Positions 11,901 through 24,619 of a stretch of 64,000 nt of DNA are shown one piece after another. The notes beneath the pieces were generated by a model that ran no database searches, was not told where the DNA came from, and worked only from the letters and a program-made list of their open reading frames with translations. A program made the position numbers and the translations under genes. Positions within the stretch are counted from its first letter, which is position 1. Each line of letters starts with the position of its first letter. This DNA is from Mesaphorura yosii (Eukaryota; Arthropoda; Collembola; Poduromorpha; Tullbergiidae): NCBI GenBank assembly GCA_009869945.1, contig WIXG01000075.1, positions 62,001-126,000 of the forward strand. Reading direction: 5' to 3'.

Positions 11901-14900
11901 CATTATCATTGTGTTGTGCGTGATACAAGTCATTATCTCGGATCAAATTATCTTTCATTGATAATCGTACCTTTCTTTCAACCTTTTGCGTACTGTATTG
12001 TCTCTTTCTTTATACCGCGGCACAGACTCGGTTTGGATAGTTCAGAAGCCGTAGGTGCACAAAGGCTGAGCAAAGGGGCGAGTACGTCGGGCATTTATTC
12101 AATTTCCATATTTGAGCGTAGTTTGCCGATGTTGTAGTTAAATGAATGATGAAAGTAAATAGGAAATGGTGAAAGTTGGTGCAGTATTTCGTATGACTGC
12201 TGCTGCTCGCGTTTCGCATTTCAATGGGTTCAAAGGAATAAGGCGGACAAGAGAATTGTGCTGTCGCTGTCGCCGTCCTCGGAAATAAATGAATGTCACA
12301 CAAACAATAACTCGCAACAGAACTGAACCGAATGCGGGCGAGTCGAAGAATTCCAATTGAATTCGTATTTCTAAGCAAAGGCAAGGTAATAAAGAGAAAG
12401 CACGACATGAAACGCGAGGCAGAAGAAAAATGAGAAAACGCACAAGTCAAACTCAAAGTCGTTGGTCGCATTTTGTAACCTCTAGTCAATGATCCCTGAA
12501 ATGTGTGACTTGTGCTGCATACGACAGCAAGGCAAAAGCAATGACACTGACAATGAATAAACGATCGCGGTTCGGTCGTGGATAGATTTTCAAAGAGCTA
12601 GAGTAAATCTACTCGACTCGGCAGACTTTGAAAGAGATAAATGTGAAGCGTGAAGGAGTTCGTGACATTTTGACTTCGTTTTTATGATAATATAAGCCAG
12701 AGTGACAACTTGACTTGTAACTCGCGCATTCCTTGATTGCAAGACTCACGCCGCCGCGCGAAGCACTAACCTGTATTATTCGTCGGCACAATAGTGCAGC
12801 TGTAGTATTCAGCCATTTTTCCCTTCATGGTGGTGGCGACCATCGTTTGATTAGCACCAGGAAAGCTAGCCATTACCGCCGGCGAAGGATTCGCATTCGA
12901 GAACGGTTCTTGGTACTCGACACCGACGCCTTGGCCGCCCAGCACCATCCCGGGCTCGGCGTACTTTCTAATTTCACCCGGTGTCACTGGGGCGTAGTAG
13001 CCAACACCGCTGCCAACACGATTCTCATAGTGGTTCGTCTGGGCGCATTGTTCGTACGGCAGCGTGGTTCCAATTACATGATGATGGTGCAGCCCCGAAG
13101 CAATCATGTTCCCGTGTGGTGGAGAAGAGCCCATCAGCTTCCCATTCGGATTCAACTTATTGCGAAGCACAAGTGCAGTCAGGATGAAAAGTAACACCAT
13201 CAGTATGGCCACGAACGACGAGATGATTGCAGTCATTATTATGGTGCCGACAGACCATCCGTTACTGGAGTCGGTTGGGTTCGTCGCGGCGGCGATGGAG
13301 GATGGCTGGTGTCCAGAGTCTGTAACACAGAATACATGCGTACTTACAATTTGCATCTTATCTTCGAAAATCGTGGCTCGAAGTTTCATGTCGTAAATCG
13401 TAAAGTCAAAGCACAGCAACTCTGCAACTCTTAAAAATGTAATGTCCGTATATTGACTTTTTGTTTCAGCGTACGCACTTTTCTGGCGCGGAACAGAAAG
13501 TGGGGCATTGTAGATTGTAGCTCTCAGTCGTGAATTTTTTAGTGTTGCTTTCACTCTCGAGTTTCACTCGACTGAATTTTATCACTTTGCTGCATTTTAT
13601 TCACTGTCTGCCGACAAATTCTTTCTCTAGACAAAGAGTAAGTGCTAAGAATGCTAAACTGGAACACTTTCGAGTCCATTTAATCCCGGATTTGTGCAGC
13701 CGAGCATTAAAACGATTTGGCGACATTCCGTTGGCTACAAGAATGGAAAAATGGAAAGAAAGGTCGTGCCGCGGTCATGTCGCACGAGACACGAGGCCTT
13801 TGATATTTGCCATTTGCTTTCACTTACTTGATTCGTGCTGATTGTAATGTCCGCCGTCAGCCGCTGCGATCGCTGCCTCGGAAGCGTCGCTTTGCGTCTG
13901 CAAAATATTCGTACCGGCGACAGCCTGGTGGTGATTCCCTTCCTCTGTAATTACTGGGACTGACGCCGACGGTTGTGACACGGTGACAGACTCCTCCGTA
14001 AAGTTCCCCATCGCAGGTTGAGAGTCGAACGTAATTTCACTAATTAGAATCCACTTAGCCGCCCAGAACAGTTGAATTTTCACAAATTGTCCGGCGTGAC
14101 GGTGAAGGTTAATTGATATGTTTTTAGGATCCTCAAATATACAATCTTCCATTGTTATATAACTGATTGGGTGTTCCGGGTAGATTTTCCCACCGATGCT
14201 GAAGTAGACTCGCGCCTCACTGAAAACCTGCAAGACCGAGACCAAAATACAAGAAAATGCATAAGAACTCAGTGCAATGCAGTTGCGTACAGTCGAGAGT
14301 TGACACGCTATCATCAATTTCACTTGCTCTGGTGTTGCTTTCCCTCACGTTCTTGCCCTCACCCACCATGGCCAATTTATATTGCAAAGACGTAGGATTA
14401 AAAAGAGCAACGGAAAAGTTTCGCCGCTCCATGCTGTCACATTGCAAATCGCATTGGGAATTGGTATTGGAGCTCTGCACAGGAAAAAAGACGACAGAGG
14501 AGAAATATTTGTGTAAATTCCAAAGTCATTTATCTCTGACTCAATCCTGCACTGCACGAAGCACGAGCGACGAGACTCACAATGCAGTGCAGTGCGGCTT
14601 GGCTTAGCCGGTGCGGTGGCTGAGGAGGAAGCATTTTGGTTCAGGTGTTTCTAAGTACGAGTATTTCTATTTTAAATTACATCTCAGTTTATGGAGCAGG
14701 AGCTCAATACAAAAAGCGTTCGAGGAGTTCAATTCATTATACATACACGTGCAAGGTGCACCGAATACGAACACGAGACTAGGACCAGCCCAAGTTTATG
14801 ATTCCAGTCTTTTGCAATATTGAAATTGAAAAATAATTCAGTAAAATGCATGTGCACTTGGCTCGGTTTTGCATTGGCATAAAGTGCGTAGATCTTAGCA

Positions 14901-17900
14901 GCAGGTGCAGGTACGGCTTACAGCAATTCGGCATTGCTAAAAGTATACACAGCAGCACAGGTACAGGATTTGCACTACTGGAATGAGGGGAAATGAAAAA
15001 TGAAATTGAATTGTGAATTGACACTTATTCCATTATCATCATTTATCATTTTTACCATCTCGTGATCGTTTTCTTTTTCTATTCCGTGAAATACCGCGCC
15101 GTAACGTGTGTGCCAGTGCAACGCAATGCTGTTGTGAAGTACAGCATGGTACAGGAAAGTAATGATGCGGTTTTTGGTTCCGACAAGGAAACAGCAGCCG
15201 CCAGAGACGTGGACATGAAGGAAAAGCATGCAGAGGGATGTTTTTTGCTGGTGAGTCCAGTCGTGGGCACGGGCGCAGAAAATAATGGCGAAATCTAATA
15301 ACAATAACTCTCCTCATGAAATATCATACATCATAATCAAAATCGGACGTTAGCCTAGGCCCAGCGCAGCAGCGAATGCTCTGGACGTTCATCCAAGCCT
15401 ACTTTATCATCAATTCAGGAGCAAAAACGCAAAATTTCTACGTTCACTTCCGCAAAAGTGTGCGCCTATTCCCGACCACGCACTTGCAGTTTGCGAACCT
15501 GTTTAATTAATCGTGAGTGACATTTTTTATGTACGACTCGGGTCGTCCATAAAATAACGAGTCGACTGAAATAACATTGTAAATTACGGCGGTTATTAAA
15601 ATAATGTTATGAGATATTAAAATCTTTAAAAATGGCATGCTTGGGAAACTGCTCCGCCCCCACGCTATAAAAATCAGTACCAAAAACCGTCTTCTCTCGC
15701 CATGCCAAGACAAGGCACTGGTCTTAATAATTGCCCATTATTCAGAAACTCGTAATTACTCGTTACGGCTCAAGTGTTGAAAGAAAAGTGAGGAGAGTCA
15801 TTAAAATGGGTCGAGACTTGAGAGTGTGAGCGATTTCCCCTTCCACCACCGAACAGTCTGTAAAACACATGCAAAAACAGCCTCTTGGCTCAAGCCTCAC
15901 CGTTGTTATTTGGTTAACCTTACTGGTCGTTAAAAACATGGTTCATCGTTCACTTGGCTGGGTTTCATTAGACTTGGCGTCGCGGGTACTCGTGTCTGAG
16001 GGATGATGATAAAGTGCACAAATATGTGTATAGGGTCGTCTCTTGTCTTGTCCTGACACTTTATTATTGCAGTTTGCAGTAAACTAGGCTGTAAAATTTT
16101 GCGAAATGAAATAGGCAGAGGAGTCGTAACTCGTAAAACTGCCAATCCTCAAAATCTCTGCGCTCATTTCGTGGCAACTCCTTTCCTGGGTGTTTGACTC
16201 CAAGCAGAGGGACGCAAACCCGACTGGTGAGTGGTGACTGACACTGGTAAAGCGTAGCGGTGTGGAACCACACCACACCGCAAAACACGCATTCCGAATG
16301 GGACGTTTTACCTACTGCGAATGCGAATTCTCGCCATCGCTGCCTGCCGCTTCCGACTCCAAAACCTAATTTCGTGGTGTCAGTGTCGTAATTTTAGTGC
16401 CCCAAGTCCTAAGTGCCGAACTAAACACTGAACTAAAATTATGTCCCGGCGCGGCGGTCGGCCGATATGCCGCTCAAAGCCGGGCCCGCATTGTTCTTTC
16501 GAAGCGATTTCATGGTTTAAATCCTTTTATTTTGCCATACGCCACATGTGAATTCTGCAGATGTGCTGATGCAATAAATGAATGGAACTTTTATGACCGT
16601 TCTTAATTTTCGCATTCACTCAAATGCAGATAGTGTTTGTGCGAATTTCACTCTGTATAATTAGAATTCGTGTGTAACGAATTTTAATCAGTGTGTGGGA
16701 CCAGAGACAATGCGACGGCCCAGAGAGGCAAGAGTTATTACTATTCGTGTTGCAAAATAGAAACTCGACTGCCTACGATTTTCAACGCGTTCATCATCTG
16801 GCGTAACAGAAGCTGAAGTCAGATTCACTCTCCCGTTTTCTATATACTTCCCTTGAGTGCTATCACAAAAATATAACCCGAATTTCGCAATTCGCGATCT
16901 CAACACTCTGCCATCCATTGGGATTCGTATCTCGCCAGAGAGCATTTGTTTTAGTAAAATCAAATAGTGCATTCTTGCCTTGGTACTCGACCTTTTCAAT
17001 CTGCAAACGCAAATCCAAAAATTTCAGGTCGCAGAATTTCTGTGTTGGACATATACATTAATTGACGCATGGATATCCACGTAAGTCGGATTTATGATTG
17101 AGATTTTGCGATTAGAATAATTTTTTTTCACATTCATTAAAAATGATGTCCCAGCATTCTCACCTTTCAATTATGAATGAGTATGGGTAGTAACGGGATT
17201 TTAAGAGAATACTTGACGGCATCTTCTCGTATTTCAACTTGAAGTAAAAACCGTTCGTTTGATACCATAAATCACATGCGATTTCCACACATTACGACAA
17301 TTTTACGCATCAGATTTTGGACAACAGTAACGATACTTATCAAAGCCGAAATCGAAATCTCGAGTCAAGATTCTCGACTTACCTGAATGTCTTTCGTAAA
17401 CTGATTCGACGCGTGGATATGCACAGCTGAGAATTCACGGACACCATCGAATTTGAATACGATTTCCACTGGATTGTTGCTGTGTCGCGTGTCATTCTTC
17501 CAGCCAACCCACCCTTTGCCTATCAAAACAAAAGTCAAGCCAGTCAGCGTCCAGCGTCAGTGAACATTAAAATAAGACAATGGCCAAGTCAGGTCTAGCT
17601 TGGAGCTGGGACTTTTACAGCCTTACCACGTTCATGTCCGTAGAAATCATCTTTAAAATTGGTTGGACCACCGCGTCCATCTGATAAGAGACCAAGGCCA
17701 TTGCGTAAAGTGTTCCCGTCCCAAAGGCCATCATACGTATGGTCGTAGAAATTCCAGTTGTCACCGCGTTTGCTGCCTTGCGTCATTGCATAACTGGTGA
17801 GACCACCTGAAACCATTAACGAAAGAAAAAGCCTGTGAATATTTACTTGGTATTATCGAAAAACTAGGAAACTATAAACAGAATTTTGCCATATAAAAGC

Positions 17901-20900
17901 AGCAAGCTAATTTTATGACTGTAGTTGCTGTTCTTATCGCTGGATAGCAGTAATTAACCACCCTGAAGTTTTGTATTCGGAATTGTATTCCAACTGACTA
18001 CGGATGGGTTCACTGAATTAAGCGTGACGTTAAGTGAAAGCGGTCCTGACAGCGAACTAGAAAAGCTTTTCTCGAATTTCTTTTTCAAAGTGGGAATTAC
18101 GCTGCCGTAAGCCTTAGCTCTCAAGGTGTGGCTGTGGTGGACAAAAGGTAATTTCTCTCAATTTGCTTTCCTAAATGTATCTTTGTCTCTGCAAACATTC
18201 GGTAGTGGAAAAATATTAGACCAGCTTAAGGAGCAGTACGTCTATTTGCGCTGGTGGTTGAACTATAGGATCAACTAATCTTAAGCTCTCCCTAAACTTT
18301 CATTTAGTCCTGTCCTTGCTAGGCTGGACCGTTGGATGAAGAGCCAACAACCGAGCATGTGACAATGACGACATGGTAAGTAAAATAAAATACGTGGCAC
18401 GGACACGAGTTAATAAAAGCTTATGGCTTTCAGACACTTTATTTCAATTTGCGAGGCGGTGGTCGTTCGAGGCAGGAGCTCCCCTTCTCTATTTTCTGTG
18501 CGTGTCACTGCCAAAGCAAAAGAGCGGTCGTATTTCACTAATTATGAGTTGGACATTTCTATTATCTTACAATTAGCTCGTGCCAGGGTTCGTTCTCGTC
18601 TGTCTAATAAGTGAGTTAATCGTAATGCACTTTTGCAATTTGTAGCCGCACTTACCACGAAAGGGGCAGCCGTAAATTTCCACACGCAAGCAGACGGTGC
18701 GGCGGTGAATGCTGTACGGCAGGAAACGTAGCTTGGATGCGAAGATTGGTGGCGATAACTCTGTCTTAACGGCCAAGTACGTATTTATGTTGGCTTTGAG
18801 GATCTGGAAAAGGTAAATAATTAAATTGAATTAGAAAAGTTGGCGCATTAGGAAGATGGAGGCTGGTGATGAACTGGCATTAAAGTAAAGTGGAAAATTA
18901 GTTTCAGTTTCAAGATGGGGCCACCGCAATTTGCATTAATTGTGGATTTCGGGCCGAGAGGAAAGAATGGCAATGAAGAAACAATTATGGCGATGAAGAA
19001 ACAGGCACAAGTTTTCCAATTACGATCGCCGATGGGCTGAGTGAATGTGAATGGCGAAAGAAAAGGTGAGCATTTGTGTTCAATTCTGCTAGTCGAGCCG
19101 ATGGTCGTTAGTCGTTACCGTTCTAGAAAGCTATTACAAAACCACAACCTGCCATTCAGTATGGCTTCACTTTAAAATAATGGCAATAAGCTCCTACACG
19201 CTGATGGTGGTTTCTTGAATAAGAAATCCATTAGGCAAGAGAGTCTGGGCGAGCATAGCCGGATCATTAATCCGACATTTAGCGTAAAATGGAGCTTAAG
19301 CGCTGCGCTGCGTAAAACTCACCTCATTTCCAGTCGAGTCACGATATCGAACCCATTTTCCCAGCTCGGGCCTCCAATAAGACAAGATGTATTTCTCTGT
19401 GAACTCTTGCCCCTGGCCATTTCCAAATCGACCTTGTGTTTCGGTTGCAGTTATGACGTGGACAGTGTGGAGGTCAATCTGCAAAGTTCGAGAACGAGCG
19501 AATAAGTTCAAGTTCAGGTTCCAAGTTCGTGGATGATAAAGCCATAAGTCACGTCGCGCCATTGCAGGTACAAGTCCATAAATCAATAGCATGATGGTCA
19601 ACAGATTGTAATAAACGTGGCGGGACACTGCGACGAAGATCATTTCAAAACTAATAAAAGTTCTTGAACAATAAAGTTCAGCAGACTCCAACTGGTTGTT
19701 CAAATGACTTATTTACTGACCAGGCCAGCATCGCAGCATCAAAATTACATTTTTATAATTATTCATTTTCTAACAAAGCACAGCGGACCGTTGCGTTAAG
19801 TTCCTTCATCACGCAACGCAGGTATGTAATGTACTGACATTGGCATTGGACGGACGGCAGTGATAAACGCGTGTTTAACTTACTTGGAGCCATTCTTCAG
19901 CATCCGACGTAATCTGATTCTTGGGACACCACGCACCTCCTTGTCTCTCAACACGAACCCTTCGCGAGAATAGAGAATACAGTTTAGAAAGGAATTCCTC
20001 CCAACGAGACGCGATCTAAGATCAATATCACTTTCACCAAAATAAGCCCAAGACGATATTTAAGCCAAGCCAAGTTCCTTCCAAGGCACGAGGGTTGGAA
20101 TCTATGCAGTATGCACACGAAACTGAACAGAACTCGTAATGTTCGTTCACACAATTTATCACTTCCTTCAACACTTGTTCACTCAGCACGTAATAATACA
20201 CGCAAGAGTCGGCCGGCTGGAGCGGAGCAGAGGAAGGAAGATTCATGGAAGAAAACAGTTGGAGATTTTTCTTTCTTGTGGTTACCGTTGCCATTGCCGT
20301 CACAGTGGCTTGGCGTGGGTCTGTGGCTGGCTGAGGCTTCAGGCGGCTTCTGCTGGAGTCGTCCATCAGTCCATTACTTCCTGGGGTTTCTTTTCTTTGC
20401 ATCCACGATTTGCACGTTGCACGTCTCGTATCGTATAGAGCTGGATCAGCGCTTGATGGATTGAGTCGCCGAATCCTCCAAATTAATGGAGCCACGGCGC
20501 GAAGCACGCAAAGGCGAAGGATTTAACGGCTTACGTGAGATTTGCATTGCATTGCATTCGAGTTCGGCATCGACGTTAACGAACAGCAGGCTGTGACATG
20601 ATTAAGCGGTGGCTTGAGGTAAAATTGTCGCACTAAATGCTATCCATTACCATTACGCTTTCGCTACGATTTAAGTATATGTGCTAGTTTGCAGTGGATT
20701 CAATTCTATTTCTATTCAAGGATCCGGGAATTTCGGGTGTCGTGCCCGAAATTGGCGTGGATGAATTGATCAAATTAATTTGATTGTGCATCAGCAACAA
20801 GCAGCAACCAAAGAAAACCTTTGATTCTCTCACTTATAATGAATGCAATTTTTCAAATTCTTAATGGCGTCTGTGTGGTATTTATCAAACTCGTTAATAA

Positions 20901-23900
20901 ATTCTGCTGGAATTCGGCATGCAATAACTGGAGTGGATAAATTCTTGAAAATGAGCATGCCGGGTACGAAAGACTGATGAGCTTTTTCCCTGATACTGCT
21001 TTTGAGTCTGAACTCTAGCTCTGAAACCTGCGTCTGGGCTTTCTGATCGCAGGCGCACAGGAAGACGTTTGTTTAGTTTTGGTTTCAAATTCTTTAATCT
21101 CCAAATCCTGTTTTTCTTTCGAATTTCAGATTTTGAAACAAAGTCCATGTCTGCGTCGCGGCATGCATTCTTGTATTGTTGACGTTGAAGTGGAGTCGAA
21201 TTTGTATCCGTTCTGCTGCGACTGCTGCCAGGGGACTGCGGGCATGGGCATGTAACTTTTTGTAACAAGGCACCCTCTCCACGTTACACGGTCAGACTTC
21301 TTTTCGTTAAATACCCTGTGGCTAATCTGAAGAGGACCCTCTGCTTCGACTTTGGTCTGCCAGGAACAGGAACAGCATGCCCTGTCCAGCCGAGCAAATT
21401 AACAAGCAGAAGACAGATTGGACAGGCGAAGGGTGCCTGCCCGCCTGTGCACTGAGCCTCAGTGATTTGGAGACTCAGTTCACTCGGTTGTCTGCCCTTT
21501 GAACACTGAAGAAACAGACTGCAGACAAAACTCGATTTACTGTTTGAAAGAAAGGTGATTCTAATATTAAAGTTTGAGGAAGAGATTAGCTAGATTACAT
21601 AATTGAAATTAAAAGTACGAGTGCAATATGAACACGAGTTATGAATGCAATACTTGAGGCAGAAGAGGGTGAATCATGAATTACTTCAAGATCAAAGTGA
21701 ACAGCGAAAATGGAATGAATTGCGCACAGCACAAAGCAGAAAAGATCAACACAAGGAAAAATGCAATATGAAGTTTGGAGGTGCATCCCGGTCTGACTTG
21801 AGTCAGGCTTCAGGCTACCGGAGTTTAATTGAATTTTCTGGAATATTCGATTAACTCACTACTTCAACATCAGCAGGGGCTTTGGATTCGACTTTGATTG
21901 CGCACACAAGAAATAAGGCCGTGTCCCTCACAATCCTAACTAGCCTGCACGCGCTAGCTAGCAATGAACGTAGAAGGGATGACTGTATCATTTCTCGTGT
22001 GCTTCAAAGAAATGTGGGCCACACGTGGTGGACTAACACCAAAATTAACTGTAACGATGTAATCCGATCCTGCTGACCCGGCCACGGACCATCGACCATT
22101 GACAGACACACCTATTTCAGAGTTACGAGGAGATCCATTACGTGTAAGTCCTTTTTTGACTTATGACTTTCATGGACACAAGGGCAAAATGAACGTGGTC
22201 AGTGTTCAGTGACGGTGAACGGGTTTTCGGATTCAGAGCACACTTGTGATAAAAATTGGCAAATGACAAATACGCAAAACGTGGCGATGCCAGAGCTCAG
22301 TTTAGAAATGTCATTCGAGTCACACCGTTGAGATTTTCGTATTTCTGCCTTTATAGCATTGATAAAATCTTATAGGTTGTATGTTCGTGTGGAAGAATGG
22401 TTGGATCTAACGTAATCCACTTAATCCGCCAGCCACCGATGGCGATGACGAAATAGCTTCAGCTTCACGTTAACAGCTGAGACCAATATCAAGCATATTC
22501 TCGCCTTAATTCAAAATTAATTTCCAAGCCTGCTCCGTGTCGTTGTCCTGTCTTCGTCTCATTTCATCCGCCCTGCTTTCCATTTCCGTGCACCACGCAT
22601 TTTGATGACGGGTTATCAAAATTTTCAGGTTCCCTGGTCTCGTTCTCGCTTTCGTTTCTTGAGAGGGGAAATCAAGAAGGGATGCTGCTGAACTGAACGC
22701 TGACATTATCTCCTTCCCACAGATCCGCGTCGCAATCGGGGTTTTCTGCTTTCACGCTTCTCACGTGTCTAATTAATCATCGTAATTAACATCAACGCAG
22801 TACGATGCAGTGCGTAGTGCAGTGGAAATTCGAATGAAACTCGAGACAAGTGCAGCGTGCAGCAATGTGCAGGGGATGCAATGACACGATACGAAGAACT
22901 TTATGCATGTAAATTTCGGTGCATCGAGCTGAGCGTTTTCTTAACGCAAAGCTTTGCATTTCGGAGCTGAGCTACTAAATTATGTAAGCTACATGAAACA
23001 TAGAACACAAGATGCACGAATACGAATAATACGAGACATGAACACGTGGGGTTTCTGCTTTCGCTGCTTCACTTCGTAACGAAGCCAAGCGAAGTTTTGT
23101 TTTGAGGCTTTTGGTTATGTAATTTCGGTCTCCGGTCCCATCTGGCTTGTTGTCTGAAACTATTTACTTTTAATAAGAGGAGTAATACGCAGAACGTACG
23201 ACGCACGATGCGGTGCGATGCATTTCATGTTGCAACGCAGCGCAATTTAAGGATCGCGTCGTTTCGTTCATATTTCTATTCCCCTTCTTGCCCGCATCTG
23301 AGTACCAGCAACTCTCAGGGCTCGGTCGTCTTGCTGTGATCGCTCTCGCTGTCATCGTCTTAAATTGTGTTCAATCGTATCTAAACTTTAATAAACTCAC
23401 TGACGCTGGCATAGAACTGAAACACTTACGTGGAAACATTGACAATCGGAAACCGGACAGCATTCACACGCATTCTTTCAGATTCCTTGCTCGGCTCTCA
23501 GAATTGAGAAGAAATTAAGTGCCCAAGCCCGTGAGCCTGAAGGGCTCATGAAAGTGAATTTCATTGTCAAGAATCCCTGCCTGGCCATAAATAACAATTT
23601 CTGATTAATTTCTACGCACGAAGCTTGACCTCACTCAACAAGTAAGAAGAAGTTTCCCGTTCACTCGAAGAAAAGGGTTCATGCAACCTTTCTTGAGCAG
23701 TACACGAGTGAAGAATGGACTTTAAATGTTAATACAACGTGTGATTAAAAAGGCTAAATTGAAAAAAGGATATGCACCTGCACATTCTTAGAAAATACGA
23801 AATACTGGAACTGGATTCATAACTCATTGTAATAACGCAACGCAATACAATGTAATGAATAAGATGAATTAATAGTTTCCGTTTGGGTAACTCGGATGAA

Positions 23901-24619
23901 TTATGCCCCTCGTTCTGGACTTGCCTTGTCCGGCGTGGCGTGGCTTCGCGAAGACTGCGGACTCAGTCTCGTATATAATTAACAACATACCAAACGTGAA
24001 ACGAGCACGGGGCTTGTCCGCTCGTTACATTTACGATGACGATGATTGGCAGCTGACAGGCAACGGCAAGATAATGCTAACAAACTTTATCATAATGTAG
24101 ATCAGGATAATTACATGAAGAATGGAATGGCATGGAGGGTTCGTTTTGTCCTTCGTTCAGTTTCGATTTCAGGAATGGAATGGTGTGCTTAAAATACGTA
24201 CGATCGAGTTAGGGGTCGAGACGTGTGCTTGGAAACTTGGCTTGGCTGAAAGTGATATGGATCACCGCTTTGAGTTTACTACCCGCATTCGATTATTCCA
24301 GTATACCTTGCATTCTGTGGTCCAACATTTCCTGCATCGAACGAGCTGGACGCTGTGATGTCCATATCGTGAATGTCGAGGGATTCCATTCCGAGGGGAC
24401 TCGTGCAGGTTGCTGTACAAGAAATGTCCAAAATCAGTTTTAATGTTTAAAATAGAACGAATACATGAAAAGGAATTAAAGATAAGGAGACAAATTGTGA
24501 ATTATCTTACATGTGTCTAAGGCGATCGCGTTTTCAACCATGAAAGCTGTAATAAATGGTAGCATCAGGCAGGTGAGAAACCGGGAAATCCCAGTCTTGT
24601 GCTTAATTTGAAGCTCCAT
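8993..24619 (-). CDS. DDR: Discoidin domain receptor (collagen-receptor tyrosine kinase family), predicted kinase-impaired
   Basis: Fourteen minus-strand exons: 24619-24511, 24412-24307, 19959-19884, 19478-19323, 18803-18656, 17806-17627, 17519-17383, 14227-13828, 13319-12771, 10379-10013, 9944-9759, 9658-9575, 9509-9368, 9301-8993. They sum to 2949 nt and encode 982 residues. In order: a signal peptide (about 1-33); an F5/8C discoidin domain (about 38-197, starting [10 protein letters not shown] and ending EIYGC); a discoidin-like domain (about 198-400); a membrane helix (462-489); a long Tyr-containing juxtamembrane region (EYEYAVP); and a kinase domain (about 690-980). Kinase motifs seen: GDGAFGTV, K732 in VAVK, HRDLATRN (D829, N834), MAWE and [11 protein letters not shown]. 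At the DFG position the sequence reads H847-F848-A849, so the metal-binding Asp is missing. The YSSHYYR activation-loop tyrosines are kept. DDRs bind collagen at the cell surface. Catalytic activity here is doubtful. Confidence 0.92.
10380..12770. other. DDR intron (between juxtamembrane exons)
   Basis: A 2.4 kb intron between the membrane-segment exon and the exon starting the kinase. It holds several chance open frames (for example 10517-10867, plus strand) without splice support or family resemblance. Nothing else was identified. Confidence 0.6.
14228..17382. other. DDR intron with a possible alternative terminal exon
   Basis: A 3.2 kb intron in the extracellular part of DDR. Its only notable content is the exon-like segment at 16863-17000, listed separately, with a candidate poly(A) signal downstream of it. 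Confidence 0.55.
16526..17000 (-). other. Candidate alternative 3'-terminal exon of DDR
   Basis: An acceptor (gcgtttgcag) ends just right of 17000. The minus-strand frame from 17000 stays open for 45 codons, beginning [15 protein letters not shown], to a TGA at 16863-16865. The acceptor is phase 0, matching the phase-0 end of the upstream DDR exon (17519-17383). An AATAAA on the minus strand lies at 16531-16526. Use of this exon would give a receptor ending after the discoidin-like region, with no membrane helix or kinase. It may be chance: a 45-codon open frame alone is not rare. Confidence 0.3.
19960..24306. other. DDR intron within the discoidin domain
   Basis: A 4.3 kb intron and the longest in the gene. 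It contains a (TTGCA)n run near 20542-20558 and chance open frames (for example 20034-20507, minus), none with recognisable homology. No nested gene was identified. Confidence 0.6.
20542..20558. repeat. Short tandem repeat (TTGCA)n
   Basis: About three and a half direct copies of TTGCA inside a DDR intron. Confidence 0.8.

Noticed and set aside
20034..20507. 157-codon minus-strand open frame inside a DDR intron
   Set aside because: No matching splice sites to join it to DDR, which is complete without it; not protein-like.
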